Of a DNA stretch of 64,000 nt, positions 19,003 through 28,750 are shown piece by piece (the first letter of the stretch is position 1; every line of letters starts with the position of its first letter). A program made the translations under genes and the position numbers. The DNA comes from Diacronema lutheri (Eukaryota > Haptophyta > Pavlovophyceae > Pavlovales > Pavlovaceae). The stretch covers positions 62,001 through 126,000 of the forward strand of contig JAGTXO010000048.1 of assembly GCA_019448385.1 (NCBI GenBank), written 5' to 3'. The notes beneath the pieces are model-generated. The model searched no databases. It was not told where the DNA came from and saw only the letters and a program-made list of their open reading frames with translations.

Positions 19003-20168
19003 TCAGCCAGACCTGCGCAACGCCTCGACGGCCGCGAGCGAGCCGAGCGGCGGCGCGAGCGGCTTGGCGCCTGCGGGTACGAAGCCGCCGCCGCGGGCCC
19101 TACGCTCGGGCGAGCGCATCGCCACGATGAGCGGCCTCCGCGAGGGCGACGGGCTTCGGTCGGGAACGGCGGTGATCGCGGCGCGGCCCCTCGGGTCGCC
19201 GTCGGGGCCGTACCCATCGACAGGGATGAGCGGAGGCTCGCCGGTAGCCATCGTGGCCACGTGGCCGAGGCCGCCGGTCTTGCCCGCGCCAAGCAGGTCC
19301 TCCGTCGAGTCGTCCGAGCCGCCGCTCGCGCTTGTGCCATCGTCCGAGGAGCCGCACACCTCGCCGCCGGCCGCGCGCCTCTGCCGCACGCGCGCGCCGC
19401 CGTCCGCGCTCCAGCCCGCGCCGAAGGCCGCGTCCCTCCGGATGAGAATGTCACTCACACGCGCCGACGGGTGCTGCGAGAGGGCGGCGTGCACGAAGCC
19501 GGCGAGCGGCGGCGAGAGCGCGCGCGTTGAGCGGAGGCGCGACGGCGCGGCGGTTACGGGGGGCGGGGACGGCCGGCGCAGCCATCGTGCGACGGGGGAG
19601 GGGAGGTAGCCTTCGGAGAGGAGGCCTGGCCGCAGCGAAGCGGAGGGGGAAGGGAAAGGGGGCAGGGAGGGGGGGCAGGGAGGGAGGAGGATGGGAGCAC
19701 AGCGCGCGCTTGTCGGTGGCTGAGGCGCCGTGCGGAGCCGCGGCGACGCGGGCGGCGAGGGAACGTGGCGCGCGCCGCGTCGCAAAGGAAGCGGGGGCGG
19801 TTTGAAAAAGGGCGCGTGCGCGCACCTGGCCCGCCATGCGGCACGGCTGCGAGCGCCGGCGGCAGGCCGGCGCTGAGCCGACGGGGCGACGCCGCGCTCG
19901 CCTTGCCGCCCGGACTCGCCTTGCCGCCCGGACTCGCCTTGCCGCCCGTGCCGCCCGGACTCGAGCGGTGCGCGGATGCGGACGCGGGCGATGTCGCCGC
20001 GCCCGTAACAGCCGCACGCGTAACAGCCGCGCGCGCGCCGTGCGCTGCGCCGCTCTGCAGGATGGCGGCGCGCGTGCGCTCAGTGGCAGACGGGGGCGCG
20101 CGCCTGCGGCCGGCAAAGCGCGTGGCCATCCGCGCCTCGGCGACGCGCGCCACGTGCCGCGTGAACAT
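19003..20168 (-). CDS. Basic, disordered protein of unknown function
   Basis: Exon 1 is 19826-20168 and exon 2 is 19003-19625, joined in phase 1 by a 200-bp GTGCGC..GGCCAG intron so that PHGGP runs into GLLSEGYLPSPVARW (about 321 aa; a second Met at 20129 is possible). Exon 1 is rich in Ala, Ser, Pro and Arg and holds three tandem KASPGG units, encoded by an 18-bp direct repeat (19905-19960). Exon 2 has the only ordered-looking stretch, AGFVHAALSQHPSARVSDIL, then an acidic Ser patch (SASGGSDDSTEDLL) and RRPLIVAMRSPERRARGG. No domain is recognised. Confidence 0.5.
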
Positions 20169-20285
20169 GCGCAGGCAGTTGAAGCAACTGGACGACCGTT
20201 ACCACGCCCGGACCCATGGGACGCCGCGCGGGCGCGCGCGCGCACGCACGCACGTAACGCACGTGAGTCGCGCGTGCGTGCAGAG

Positions 20286-20480
20286 GCGGGGCGAGGGCCC
20301 GTCCGGTGCGGGGCGAGGGCCCATCCGGTGCGGGGCGAGGGCCCGTCCGGCGCGGGGCGAGGGCCCGTCCGGTGCGGTCGGCGGAGGCGGGGCGAGGGCC
20401 CGCAGGCCACGCGCGGTGGAGGCGTTACGCGTCACGCGTAACGCGCGTGGCCTTCCCGCAGGCCACGCGCGGCGTGCGCG
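20286..20480. repeat. 22-bp minisatellite and palindromic GTTACGCG cluster
   Basis: Four consecutive near-identical 22-bp units (20286-20373, each GCGGGGCGAGGGCCC plus seven bases) with a fifth partial unit at about 20388. Directly after comes a palindrome GTTACGCGTCACGCGTAAC and three copies of a GGCCACGCGCG motif in both orientations. The block fills the 263 bp between the minus-strand genes ending at 20432 and starting at 20168. Confidence 0.85.
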
Positions 20481-23400
20481 CTTGCGCGCGGCGCGGCGCA
20501 CCGGTCAAGGAGCCGATACGTGTAACGGCTGTCGGCGAGGCTCTCCAACGCCGCGCGCTGCGCACGCGCGGCCGATCGGCTGCCCGCGGCGGTGGCGGCG
20601 GCGGTGGAGGGTCGCGTGGCGTACGGCGAGCAGAGGGGCGACGACGAGCAGCGCGCACTGCTCGCGCCGTCCACGTTGAGCGCCGCCACGCCCGCAGCGC
20701 CGCCCGCGCCCGCGAACTGCGCGAGCGCCGCCGCGACGCTCGGCGGCGCGCGCGCGCACGGCCAGCCGCCGCCGCGCGCGCCCGCGCCGTGCGTCGCGCC
20801 CGCCGCCGGCCCGCTGACAGGCGAGAGGAGGGACGTGAGTTCTTCGCGCTCGACGGCAGCCGTGTGCGCGTCGATCTCGCCGTCGCCCGCATATTCGTTC
20901 GCCGCGCGCAGCGTGCCGCTCGCGCCCGCCGCGGCCGCGGCAGCGTAGCGCGTTGCCGCGCTCGGGTCGCGCGCGAGCGCGGCGCGCGCGGCGTCGGCAA
21001 ACGCGCGCGCGCCGCCGCCCAGCCGCGCGCGCGAGCTGCGCGCGGCGGGCGACACGGACAGGGCATTCTCCGGCTCGTCGCTGGCCAGGTTGATCGCCGC
21101 CTCCGCCGTCGCCGCCGCGAGCGCCTTGCCCCACCACGCGCGCGCGTGCGGCGCGGGTGACGCGCCGCCGCTCGCACCGCCGTCCCGCCCGTCCGGCCCG
21201 CGCCCGTCCGGCCCGTCCGGTCCGGTCGGCGCCCACGCGTGCACGCGACGTGACGCGCGCGCGGGCGAAGTGCCGCGCGCATCGGACGGGCCGTCCACCG
21301 GCGCGGCCTCGAATGCCGCGGCGATCGGCGCGTTGACCTCGGCGAGGGCCTGCACGCGCAACACGCCGCCCTCCGCCGCGCCGCCCGGCGCAGCCGACAC
21401 GCCGCTCGCCCCGCGCAACGCGCCGTCGTCGAGTGGCGTGCGCGCGCCGTCGGTGGCTCCAGGGGCGCCGTGCGCCCAGCGCGGGCCAAGCGGTGCGCGC
21501 GGCGCGAGCAGCGCCTCTAGCTCGACCTGCCGTGCCGCCGCCGCGTCCGCCGCCGCGCGCCGCGCCGCGTCCGCCGCGCCGCGCGCGGCGGCCGCGTCGC
21601 GCGCCGCGCCGCGCCACGCGTCGAGGGTGCGTCGCGCGGTGCTCGCCCGCCACAGCGCGGCCGCGCGCGCGACGGGCGTGAGCGCGCGCAGGTAAGCACC
21701 GATCTGGTGCAGGTTGCCGTCGGTGAGGTGCGCGCAGGCGGCGACCAACGGCTCGGCGCCGGCCGCGCCGCCGCGCGCGTGCGCGCGGTGCGCGGCGCGC
21801 CGGCCGGGGCTCGCGCCGCCGCTCGCCGCGGTCGCGCCGCCGTCCGAGCGGACGGAGACGCGCTCGGCCGCGTCGTCGGCGGCCGCGTCGGCCGCGCGCG
21901 TCTCGCGCAGCTCCGCCTGCCGCCAGCCGTCAATGAGCGCACGCACGCGCGGCGCGCCCACTTGCTGCACGAGCTGCCGGATGCGCGCGAGCTCGCGCAG
22001 CTGCGCGTCGGTCGCGGCGGACGTGCGGTAGACGGACGAGCGGCGCGGCGCCTCGCCCGACCGGAGGAGGACAAAGGCAAAGTCCTCGCGCACGCGCTCG
22101 ATCAGCGCGTCGAGCGACGCCTCCGAGAGAGACGACAGCTCGAGCGCGAAGCGCCCGGCCGAGTGCGCCGAGAGCGAGCCGCCCCTCGAGTAGACGACGA
22201 GCGCGCCATCGTCCGCGGCGCCAAATTGGCCGCCACCGCTCGACGCGGCGGCCGCGCGCCTGTGCGCCGCGCGCGCGGCGCCGACGGGGTCGGGCGCCGC
22301 GCGGTCGTAGCTGTGGCCGCACGCTACGCCGCCGCCGGCGCGGCCGAACGCACCCGCCTCGGCGCGCGCGCGGCCAGCGCTGAGCGCGAGGTGCGCCGCC
22401 TCGGCGCGGAGCGCGGCGTGCTCGCGCGCGAGCGCGGCGAGCGCTGCGCGCGACGCCGCCGCGTCGAGCACGACGCCGCGCGGCGCGCACGAGCGCACGG
22501 CGCGCAGCGGCGCGGCGAGCGCGAGCATGCGCGCACTCGCGTCGCCGTCGGCCGGATCTGACGAGAGCGCGCACAGCACCGTCGTGATCGTGCGGCCGCC
22601 GAGCGCCGGCGCGAGGAGCCTCGTGAGGATCGACTCGCGGTACGGCGCGAACTGGTGCGTCACGCGCGACGCGCGCCGCGCCGCGTCGTGCGTCTCGTCG
22701 TCGGCGTCGGCGGAGACCGCGCGCCCGCCGTCGGTTGGCGGCGCGTCCACAGGCCGCCGGACGGCCGCGAGGGCGTGCACAACGTTGGCGAGGGCAGAGA
22801 GCGATTGGTTGAGGCGCGGCAGCTCGGCTGCGGCGAGCGTACCGTCGGCGAACGCGGCCGACGCTGCGCCCGAGCCGTGCGCGCGCACCCAGTCGGCGAG
22901 GAGCGCAAACGTCATCTCCGAGCGCACCTCCTCCACACCGCCTGCCGCGGCGAGCGCGGCTGCAGCGGCCGCAGTCGGCGGCAGCGGCAGGCGCGTGCCT
23001 GCGGCGCCGAGCTCGCGCGCAGCGTCGGGCGGGCGCAGTTGGTGCAGCCGCAGCGAGAGGACGCGGTGCCCGCGCCGCCATTGCTCGAGCGGCGGCGGCT
23101 CTCCGCGCGATCCGCCCTCGCGCGGCGCGCGCGACGCGCCGCCGGCCGCGAGCGCGCTCTCGGCGCGCATGCGCGCCTCCGAGGCGCCGACCGCGCGCTG
23201 GACGAGGGCGAGCAGCTCGACCTCGCCCAACACCACCGCCTCGCGCGCGCCGTGCACGTACGTGCCGCGGTGCGCGCACTCGCGCACGCTGAGCGCGCCG
23301 GCGGCGCCGGGCAGCGCGCCCGCGCCCGCGCCCGCGCCCTGGAGCACGCCGCGCGCGCACGCGCGCGGCGAGCGCGCGCCGGGCGGCGCGCCGGCGTCCA

Positions 23401-24046
23401 TGCCGCCAGCGGCCACGCCGGCGAGCGCGAGCAGGTCGATCAGCCGCTCCGCGTGCACCTCGACGAAGCTCGCGGAGACGACGAAGAGCGCCGACCGGCC
23501 GGCCGGGCTCGACTGCGCGGCGAGCGCGTCGAAGAGCTCGCGCGCCGCGCGCGGCAGCAGGCCACACTCGTCGGGCAGCCCGTCGGCCACGTCGGCGCGC
23601 GTGGCCGCGTCGAGCGAGCCGGCCGGCCCAAAGAGCGTATGCGATTTGCCCGTGCCGTTTTGCCCGAGCACGAGCACGGCCGACGAGAAGCCGTCGAGCG
23701 CCGCCGTGACGGCGTCGCGCGCGCATGCGTCGTACACCTCGCGCTGCGGCGCGTCCGCGTCGTGCACCTCGTCGACGATGAACTCGGCGGCCGTGCGCGC
23801 GGACGTCTCGACGACAAGCTGGCAGACCTCGCGGTCACATGCGTCGCGGCCGCGGCGCACGCTCAAGCTCGTCAGCGGCTTGGCCTCGGGCGCAGCGCTC
23901 GGCCGGACGCGCGCGTGCACGCGCACGTGCTCGTGGTCGCGCGCGTCGACGCGGAGCGCGCGCAGCCGCTCGGCTAGGCTGGCGTCCGACCGTGCGTAGC
24001 GCTCCGCCAGCTGCTCGGCGGAGCGCTTGAGCAAAGCCATGTCCAT
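20432..24046 (-). CDS. Divergent kinesin-like motor protein
   Basis: An about 1,204-aa frame with an N-terminal kinesin motor (residues about 15-460). Landmarks: HVRVHARVRPS (first strand), FIVDEVHDADAPQREVYD, the P-loop GQNGTGKSHTLFG (normally GQTGAGKT/SYTM), and near the end of the motor FAPYRESILTRLLAPALGGR, which matches the family's YRDSKLTRLLQDSLGG. Switch regions are poorly preserved: the Asn-x-x-Ser-Ser-Arg-Ser-His of switch I reads RRGHRVLSLRLHQ, and DLAGSE of switch II is LLADWVRAHGSG. ATP binding may persist but cycling is doubtful. The tail is Ala/Arg-rich with a helical stretch (LRELARIRQLVQQVGAPRVR) and low-complexity Gly/Asp-Pro segments; no second motor. Introns inside the low-complexity tail cannot be excluded. 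The start Met at 24046 (or 24040) precedes ALLKRSAEQLAERYARSD. Confidence 0.75.
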   Translation of the reverse strand: MDMALLKRSAEQLAERYARSDASLAERLRALRVDARDHEHVRVHARVRPSAAPEAKPLTSLSVRRGRDACDREVCQLVVETSARTAAEFIVDEVHDADAPQREVYDACARDAVTAALDGFSSAVLVLGQNGTGKSHTLFGPAGSLDAATRADVADGLPDECGLLPRAARELFDALAAQSSPAGRSALFVVSASFVEVHAERLIDLLALAGVAAGGMDAGAPPGARSPRACARGVLQGAGAGAGALPGAAGALSVRECAHRGTYVHGAREAVVLGEVELLALVQRAVGASEARMRAESALAAGGASRAPREGGSRGEPPPLEQWRRGHRVLSLRLHQLRPPDAARELGAAGTRLPLPPTAAAAAALAAAGGVEEVRSEMTFALLADWVRAHGSGAASAAFADGTLAAAELPRLNQSLSALANVVHALAAVRRPVDAPPTDGGRAVSADADDETHDAARRASRVTHQFAPYRESILTRLLAPALGGRTITTVLCALSSDPADGDASARMLALAAPLRAVRSCAPRGVVLDAAASRAALAALAREHAALRAEAAHLALSAGRARAEAGAFGRAGGGVACGHSYDRAAPDPVGAARAAHRRAAAASSGGGQFGAADDGALVVYSRGGSLSAHSAGRFALELSSLSEASLDALIERVREDFAFVLLRSGEAPRRSSVYRTSAATDAQLRELARIRQLVQQVGAPRVRALIDGWRQAELRETRAADAAADDAAERVSVRSDGGATAASGGASPGRRAAHRAHARGGAAGAEPLVAACAHLTDGNLHQIGAYLRALTPVARAAALWRASTARRTLDAWRGAARDAAAARGAADAARRAAADAAAARQVELEALLAPRAPLGPRWAHGAPGATDGARTPLDDGALRGASGVSAAPGGAAEGGVLRVQALAEVNAPIAAAFEAAPVDGPSDARGTSPARASRRVHAWAPTGPDGPDGRGPDGRDGGASGGASPAPHARAWWGKALAAATAEAAINLASDEPENALSVSPAARSSRARLGGGARAFADAARAALARDPSAATRYAAAAAAGASGTLRAANEYAGDGEIDAHTAAVEREELTSLLSPVSGPAAGATHGAGARGGGWPCARAPPSVAAALAQFAGAGGAAGVAALNVDGASSARCSSSPLCSPYATRPSTAAATAAGSRSAARAQRAALESLADSRYTYRLLDRCAAPRASAHAARGLREGHARYA

Positions 24047-24139
24047 CTCGCACGAGGTGTGCCGTTCCCGTGCGTACGCACGCTGCCGAGAGCAGCGAGG
24101 CGCCGATGGAGTCTCGGGCCGGGTCAACACCCGTACGAA

Positions 24140-25676
24140 CCCGCCCAAACCACTACATGGAGGGATGGAAGCCAAGGAGCCGGTTGCTCCTTGGTGCGCG
24201 GCGGCTGGGGCTGTGCTGGGCGCGGTGCGCGGAGGCGGCGGGCCACGCGGTGGTCGCGTTCGACGCATTCCCATCGTACGTCGACGCGATCATCGCTTAG
24301 CGCGACGCGTCGCACGAGTCACACGTCGCGCAGATGCTCGCGCGCGCAACGCGGCTGCGCGCCGCGACCAGGTCGGTGCGCGAGGCAGCGGACTCGGCGC
24401 GCATGCTCCTCGTCTCCGTGTAGACGCCCTCGTCTGGAGGTGACCACCACTACGACCGCTCGCACCTCTCGGACGTGCTCTGACCGCTCCACGCGCTGCG
24501 CGTGCACGACAAGTCTGCTGCACCGTCATGCGCGGCTATTGCACGGCGGTCGCGCCCGCGCTGCTGCGCGACTGCGAGGACGGCGGTCGCGCCCGCGCTG
24601 CTGCGCCCGACCTCATCTTTGTCGGCATGCCGACGCGCGCCGACGGCGACGCGCTCGGCGCCGTGCACCCGTCGCTCGTCGGGTCAGGCGCGGCACGCGC
24701 GGCGCAGGCGCGACGGCACGGCTCGGCGGAGGCGGCAGCGAGCCGCCCGCCCGCCATCTCCCACGCGTCACCCGCTTTCGTCGAGATCGCAAAGCTCGCG
24801 CTCAACTGCTTTGTGACACGCGCAAAGTTTGCGTTCGCACATTTTGTCGCAGACGTTGCCGACGCGACCGACGCCGCGAGCGCGCGCGCGCTGCCGGCGA
24901 GCGGCGCGGAGGGCGCGGCGCACGCGGACAAGCATGCCATTCTCGAGGCTTTCGGCTGCGACGCGCGCGTCGGCCCGCGCTGCCTGCTCGCCGGCTACGG
25001 CTACGGCGGCCCATGCTTCCCCCGCGACACGTCGGTGCCCGAGGCGACGGCGGCCCGTGCTTCCCGCTTGACAACCGCACCCCCGCCGAGCACGCGCGCC
25101 AGCTCGGCGTTGACACGTCGGTGCTCGAGGCGACGGACGTGGCGAACGACGCGCACGTGCTTCTCCGACGTCGCGTACAAGCCGCGCTGCCCCGTGCACG
25201 TCGTCGTCGAGTCGCAAAAGCTGCGCGTCGCGCGGCTCGTGCGCGACGCGGGATGGGCCGTGCTCATCAAGGACCGGCCCGTCGTGCTTGATGCCGTCCG
25301 GCGCGAGCACGGCAGCGTTTACCGCTACCGCGAGCGCCCCGTGCGCGAGCGCGCGAACGGCGACGCTTACGGGGAGATTGACGGCGAGTCCTTCCTCCGG
25401 CCGCACGGCCACAAGCACGCGCGCCGCCGCCCAACCTTGCCGCATGGCGCGCCCGCCGCGGTGGACGACGCGGTCGAGCCGCCGGAGGACGACGACTCGA
25501 CGAGCGTCGGCTCGACGACGAGCGCGCCGAGGGCGCGCCGAGGGGCGGCGCACGCTGCCGACGAGCTTCAGAGTGCGCACCGGCAGTTGAGCGCGTGCGT
25601 GTACGGCCCGCGTTCTGTCCGTGGCGACGGCGCGCGTGCGTCTGTCCGTGGCGCAGGCGGCCGACGGGGGGCCTGA
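24140..25676 (+). pseudogene. UDP-glucose/GDP-mannose-type dehydrogenase pseudogene
   Basis: Fragments in order match a nucleotide-sugar 6-dehydrogenase: GLCWARCAEAAGHAVVAFDA (Rossmann start), SHESHVAQMLARATRLR, SSGGDHHYDRSHLSDVL, GYCTAVAPALLRDC, FVEIAKLALNCFVTR, KHAILEAFGCDARVG, the substrate loop GYGYGGPCFPRDT with the catalytic Cys, and DVAYKPRCPVHVV. The reading frame is broken by stops at 24298, 24421 and 24481 and by at least two frame changes. Two local duplications are visible: a 25-bp unit around 24547-24605, and a second copy of the GGPCFP block (about 25045) that continues into LDNRTPAEHARQLGVD in another frame. The last 120 codons are low-complexity. A functional copy elsewhere in the genome is likely. 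Confidence 0.8.
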
Positions 25677-25773
25677 CTAACGTGACTCGTGACTGTGACG
25701 GACGTCTCGAGTCTCAACTCTCAACGACTGGAAAGTCGGGCAGCCGAGCGCACAACTCGAAGGCGCCACGAGG

Positions 25774-26757
25774 ATGCGTCTCGTCATCATCTGCGCCGCG
25801 GCCCTGGCCGGATGCGACGCGGTAGCCGTGGGCGTGCGCGCCACGCCGCTGGGGTGCCGCTCGGCCATGCGCCTAGTGCGGGTGCGCGCGTGCGACACGC
25901 CTGCCGAGGAGGAGCTTCCCGCGGATGCGCCGCCGGTCGTCGACGATGGCGATGACGTCGCGGCGGATGGCGCTGACGGGCTGCTCAGCTCGCCCGCCTT
26001 CATGAAGAAGAAGATCGAGGTGCTCGAGGACGAGATCTCGAAGCTGCAGCTGGAGAACGCCAACCTCGAGGCCAAGCTTGAGGAGGAAACTCGCACGCCG
26101 CAGGCCCTCCGGCTGCAGGCCGACTTCGAGAACTTCCGCAGGAGAACCGTCGAGCAGCAGGCGGAGCAGGTGTGCGCTCAGCGCGCGCGCGGGGCTCGGG
26201 CGGACCTGCGCGCGCGTCAGCCTGACTCTCGACCGCGCGCGCGTTCGCCGCGCGCCTCTGCCTGTCGCAGCGCGTGCTGAGCACGATTGAAAACGTCAAG
26301 AAGCTGCTGCCCGTCCTCGACAACTTTGACCGCGCGGCCGCGCTCAAGTGCGCGCGCGGCGCGCCCGCAGCGCCGCGCGCATCGAGCGGGCACCGCGTCG
26401 GACGCCTCACGCGCCGCCGTCTGCCTCGCCATGTTCGTCGCCTTGGCTCGCGCGCGTGCGCGCCTCAGGCTGGGCAGCGAGGAGGCGACCAAAATCCAGG
26501 GCAGCTATACGCAGCTCTACAAGCAGTTGCTCGACGTCCTCGCAAAGGACTTTGGCTGCACGGAGGTCGAGGCGGCAGGTCAGCCCTTTGATTTCAACTT
26601 GCACATGGCGATCGTCAGCGCGCCGTCGGCGACCGTGCCCGAGGGCCATGTCGCAGACGTGCTGCAGCGCGGCTACATGATCGGCGACAAGCTCGTCCGC
26701 CCAGCCGGCGTGCGCGTGTCGACCGGCGCGCCGCCGAGCGAGGCTCCCGCCGCGTAG
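25774..26757 (+). CDS. grpE: GrpE nucleotide exchange factor, plastid type
   Basis: Exons 25774-26169, 26271-26347 and 26469-26757 join in phase (GTGTGC..TCGCAG and GTGCGC..CCTCAG introns) to give about 253 aa. GrpE releases ADP from DnaK/Hsp70. A signal-peptide-like start (MRLVIICAAALAGCDAVAVG) followed by a basic stretch suggests import into the plastid. A long coiled coil (KKKIEVLEDEISKLQLENAN, then LQADFENFRRRT) is the GrpE stalk; exon 2 gives STIENVKKLLPVLDNFDRAA, and exon 3 the beta domain with FNLHMAIVSAPSATVPEGHV and the family hallmark RGYMIGDKLVRPAGVRVS. Convergent with the ClpS gene 55 bp away. Confidence 0.92.
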
Positions 26758-26812
26758 GAATTGATCAGAGCAAATGAGCTGCACATCCCTCGAACGGTCG
26801 CCGTTCGCAGCC

Positions 26813-27556
26813 TCATTCTGGCTGCGCGTCGGCGAAGACCATCGGAACTGCGCGGTGAAACTGCGAAACGTACGCCTCGGCGTGCTCCTGGTTGACGATG
26901 GTGAGCACGGAGTCGCCAGTCGCCTGCCAGACGGACGGACGCGAAAAAGGGGCTCGCGGGCGCACACGCGGTCAGCGCGCGAGCGGGCAGGGTTAACGGG
27001 CGTGCAAGAGAAGCCCGCGCTGGTCTGCGCCGGATCGAGGCGCGCAGCGCACCATGGCTTGCCTGTACTTCTCGCGCACCTCATCCATCGCCATGTCAGG
27101 AATCACGCCGACAATCACGCCGCAGACGGGGTCCTCCTCGTACTCGTCGTCGCCGAGGAGCAGCACCTTCCACATGGGCACGTGGGCGTCCTGCGTGACG
27201 AGCTCGGGCTTTGCAACCTTCGCCTTCTGCGCCGCCTGCGGCTTGGCGGGGCTGGCGGCGCCCGGCCGTGTGACGGTGCGCGTCTTCGTCTTGGTCGCTG
27301 GCGCAGGCGCTGGCGCTGGCATCATGGCAATGCCCGACACCTGCGCGGCGCCGCGAGGAGCGTGCGCACCGTGAGGATCGCGCCTCGCCGCGCACGCGCA
27401 GCGGCTGGCGCGCGGCGCGCGCGCTACCTGTACAGCGCGCGCTCCCCAAACGCTGCGCGCAAAGGCGGACGGAGCGTACGCATGCCCGGCGGGCAAGCTG
27501 CCCAGGGCGAGCGTGCAGATCAGCGCGATCGAAGTCGAACAGCGGCTGGCGCCCAT
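26813..27556 (-). CDS. clpS: ClpS N-end rule adaptor, plastid type
   Basis: Exons 27428-27556, 27053-27340 and 26813-26923 give 175 aa. ClpS binds proteins with destabilising N-terminal residues and passes them to the Clp protease. The leader (STSIALICTLALGSLPAGHA) is a signal peptide followed by YAPSAFARS, a bipartite plastid presequence. The core reads PMWKVLLLGDDEYEEDPVC (the family's Asn-Asp-x-x-Thr region is Gly-Asp-Asp-Glu-Tyr here), AMDEVREKYRQAM, then across the last intron TGDSVLTIVNQEHAEAYVSQ, close to other ClpS proteins. The Asp-Glu pair replaces residues usually contacting the N-degron, so specificity may differ. A Lys/Thr/Ala/Pro linker precedes the core. Met at 27556 is preferred to an earlier in-frame Met at 27613 because the signal peptide follows it directly. 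Confidence 0.9.
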
Positions 27557-27691
27557 CCTTGATGAGAGTGTTGCAAATGAGGTCTGAGATCTCGAAAGGC
27601 ACGCGGGCGTCACGCAGTGACATTGGCGACATGCATGCAGTCAGTCACTCGGATGGCACCCGACCTGGGCCGCGACGGCTTGCCGGCATCC

Positions 27692-28500
27692 TCATTTGCG
27701 CGACGAAGCCTCCGCAATCACCTTGAGGTAGCCAACCGCAGAGGAGAGCAGCGCGGTCTGCTCGCGCAGCTGCGGGAGCAGCGGCGCGCTCTCGCCCGCA
27801 CCGCCACCGCTCGAGCTCGACGAGAAGAAGGCGCTCTTGCCCGCGCCCGCCGCCTTTGTGCTCTCGAGACGCGTCATCGACGTGGCGACGATCGAATCGG
27901 GCACGCCCAGCAGGCCGTCGCCGCGCTTCATCGACCACACTGCCGGGCGGGGGGCGGACAGCGCGCGCGCCAACGGTCGGCGCGGCGCGCGGGTTGGCGC
28001 GGCCGCGCGCGCGCAGTGCGCCAGAGCTCGCGCGCACCGTCCTTTTTGAACTGGAACGGATCCTCGAGGCCGCGCAGCGCCATCTCGCGCCCGCTCGCCG
28101 TGTCAACCGTGACGACGTTGAGGCGGTTCTGCACGCAGCAGCAGACGGCGGTGCCCGCGGGCTCCTGCACGTCGCAGTCGGTCAGCTTGTCGAAGGGCAC
28201 CGTCTTCGACGTGCGGCCCACGTCGAAGCACTGGCAGCGGCACGCTGACGGATGCTTGTCGAAGACGAAGCGGATCCCGTCACGCGTGAGCGCGAGGTGC
28301 TGCGCGCGCGCGGCGTCGCGGTTGTTCGCGGCGCCGCACAAGAGCGGGTAAATGACGGCGCACGGCCAGAAGCACGGCGGAATGCACGCGCTCCACCACA
28401 TGACGTCATTGTCGAACTCGGTGATCTTGTTATAATCGAACGCGTACGACTTGAGCACGCTGTCGTCCCCCTCAAAGAAGCTCTCGACGGGGGCGGCCAT
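27692..28500 (-). CDS. Membrane-associated protein of unknown family
   Basis: Exons 28038-28500 and 27692-27939 join in phase 1 (GTGCGC..GGCAG) for about 236 aa. Residues 35-60 (WWSACIPPCFWPCAVIYPLL) form a Cys/Trp-rich hydrophobic hairpin. After it is a compact beta-rich block with TRDGIRFVFDKHPSACRCQC, then GRTSKTVPFDKLTDCDVQEP and CCCVQNRLNVVTVDTASG, which looks like a PH-like fold set on the membrane; the Cys clusters could be palmitoylated. The second exon has VWSMKRGDGLLGV and a Leu-rich helix near the C-terminus (LPQLREQTALLSSAVGYL). I have a sense of similar proteins across protists but cannot name the family. Confidence 0.65.
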
Positions 28501-28750
28501 GCTTGAGCTGTGCCTGGCGGGCGGCGGTGGTGCGGGCACGCGCCGGTGCCGGTGAGCGGATGCCGCCTCGAGCCTTGACCGCACCGCCCGAGCCTTGCCC
28601 ACCTCAAGACAGGAAGGAGGCGCTGCTGAGATGTCGGAGACTTTCCCATAGGGTAACAGTAGTGGTCGGCCTTTTACACTATAACCGCCGGAGGCGAAGA
28701 CATTTTTTGGGAATACAGAACCTCCTTCTTTAAAAACGTTCTCTAGCCGG
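28501..28750. promoter_or_regulatory. Shared divergent 5' region with AT-richer core
   Basis: The 250 bp between two divergent starts drop in GC content from about 28630 on, with CACTATAACCG at 28677 and CTTTAAAAACG at 28729. The second lies about 20 bp before the D-lactate dehydrogenase start, so it is more likely leader than core promoter. No defined motif could be proved. Confidence 0.3.
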
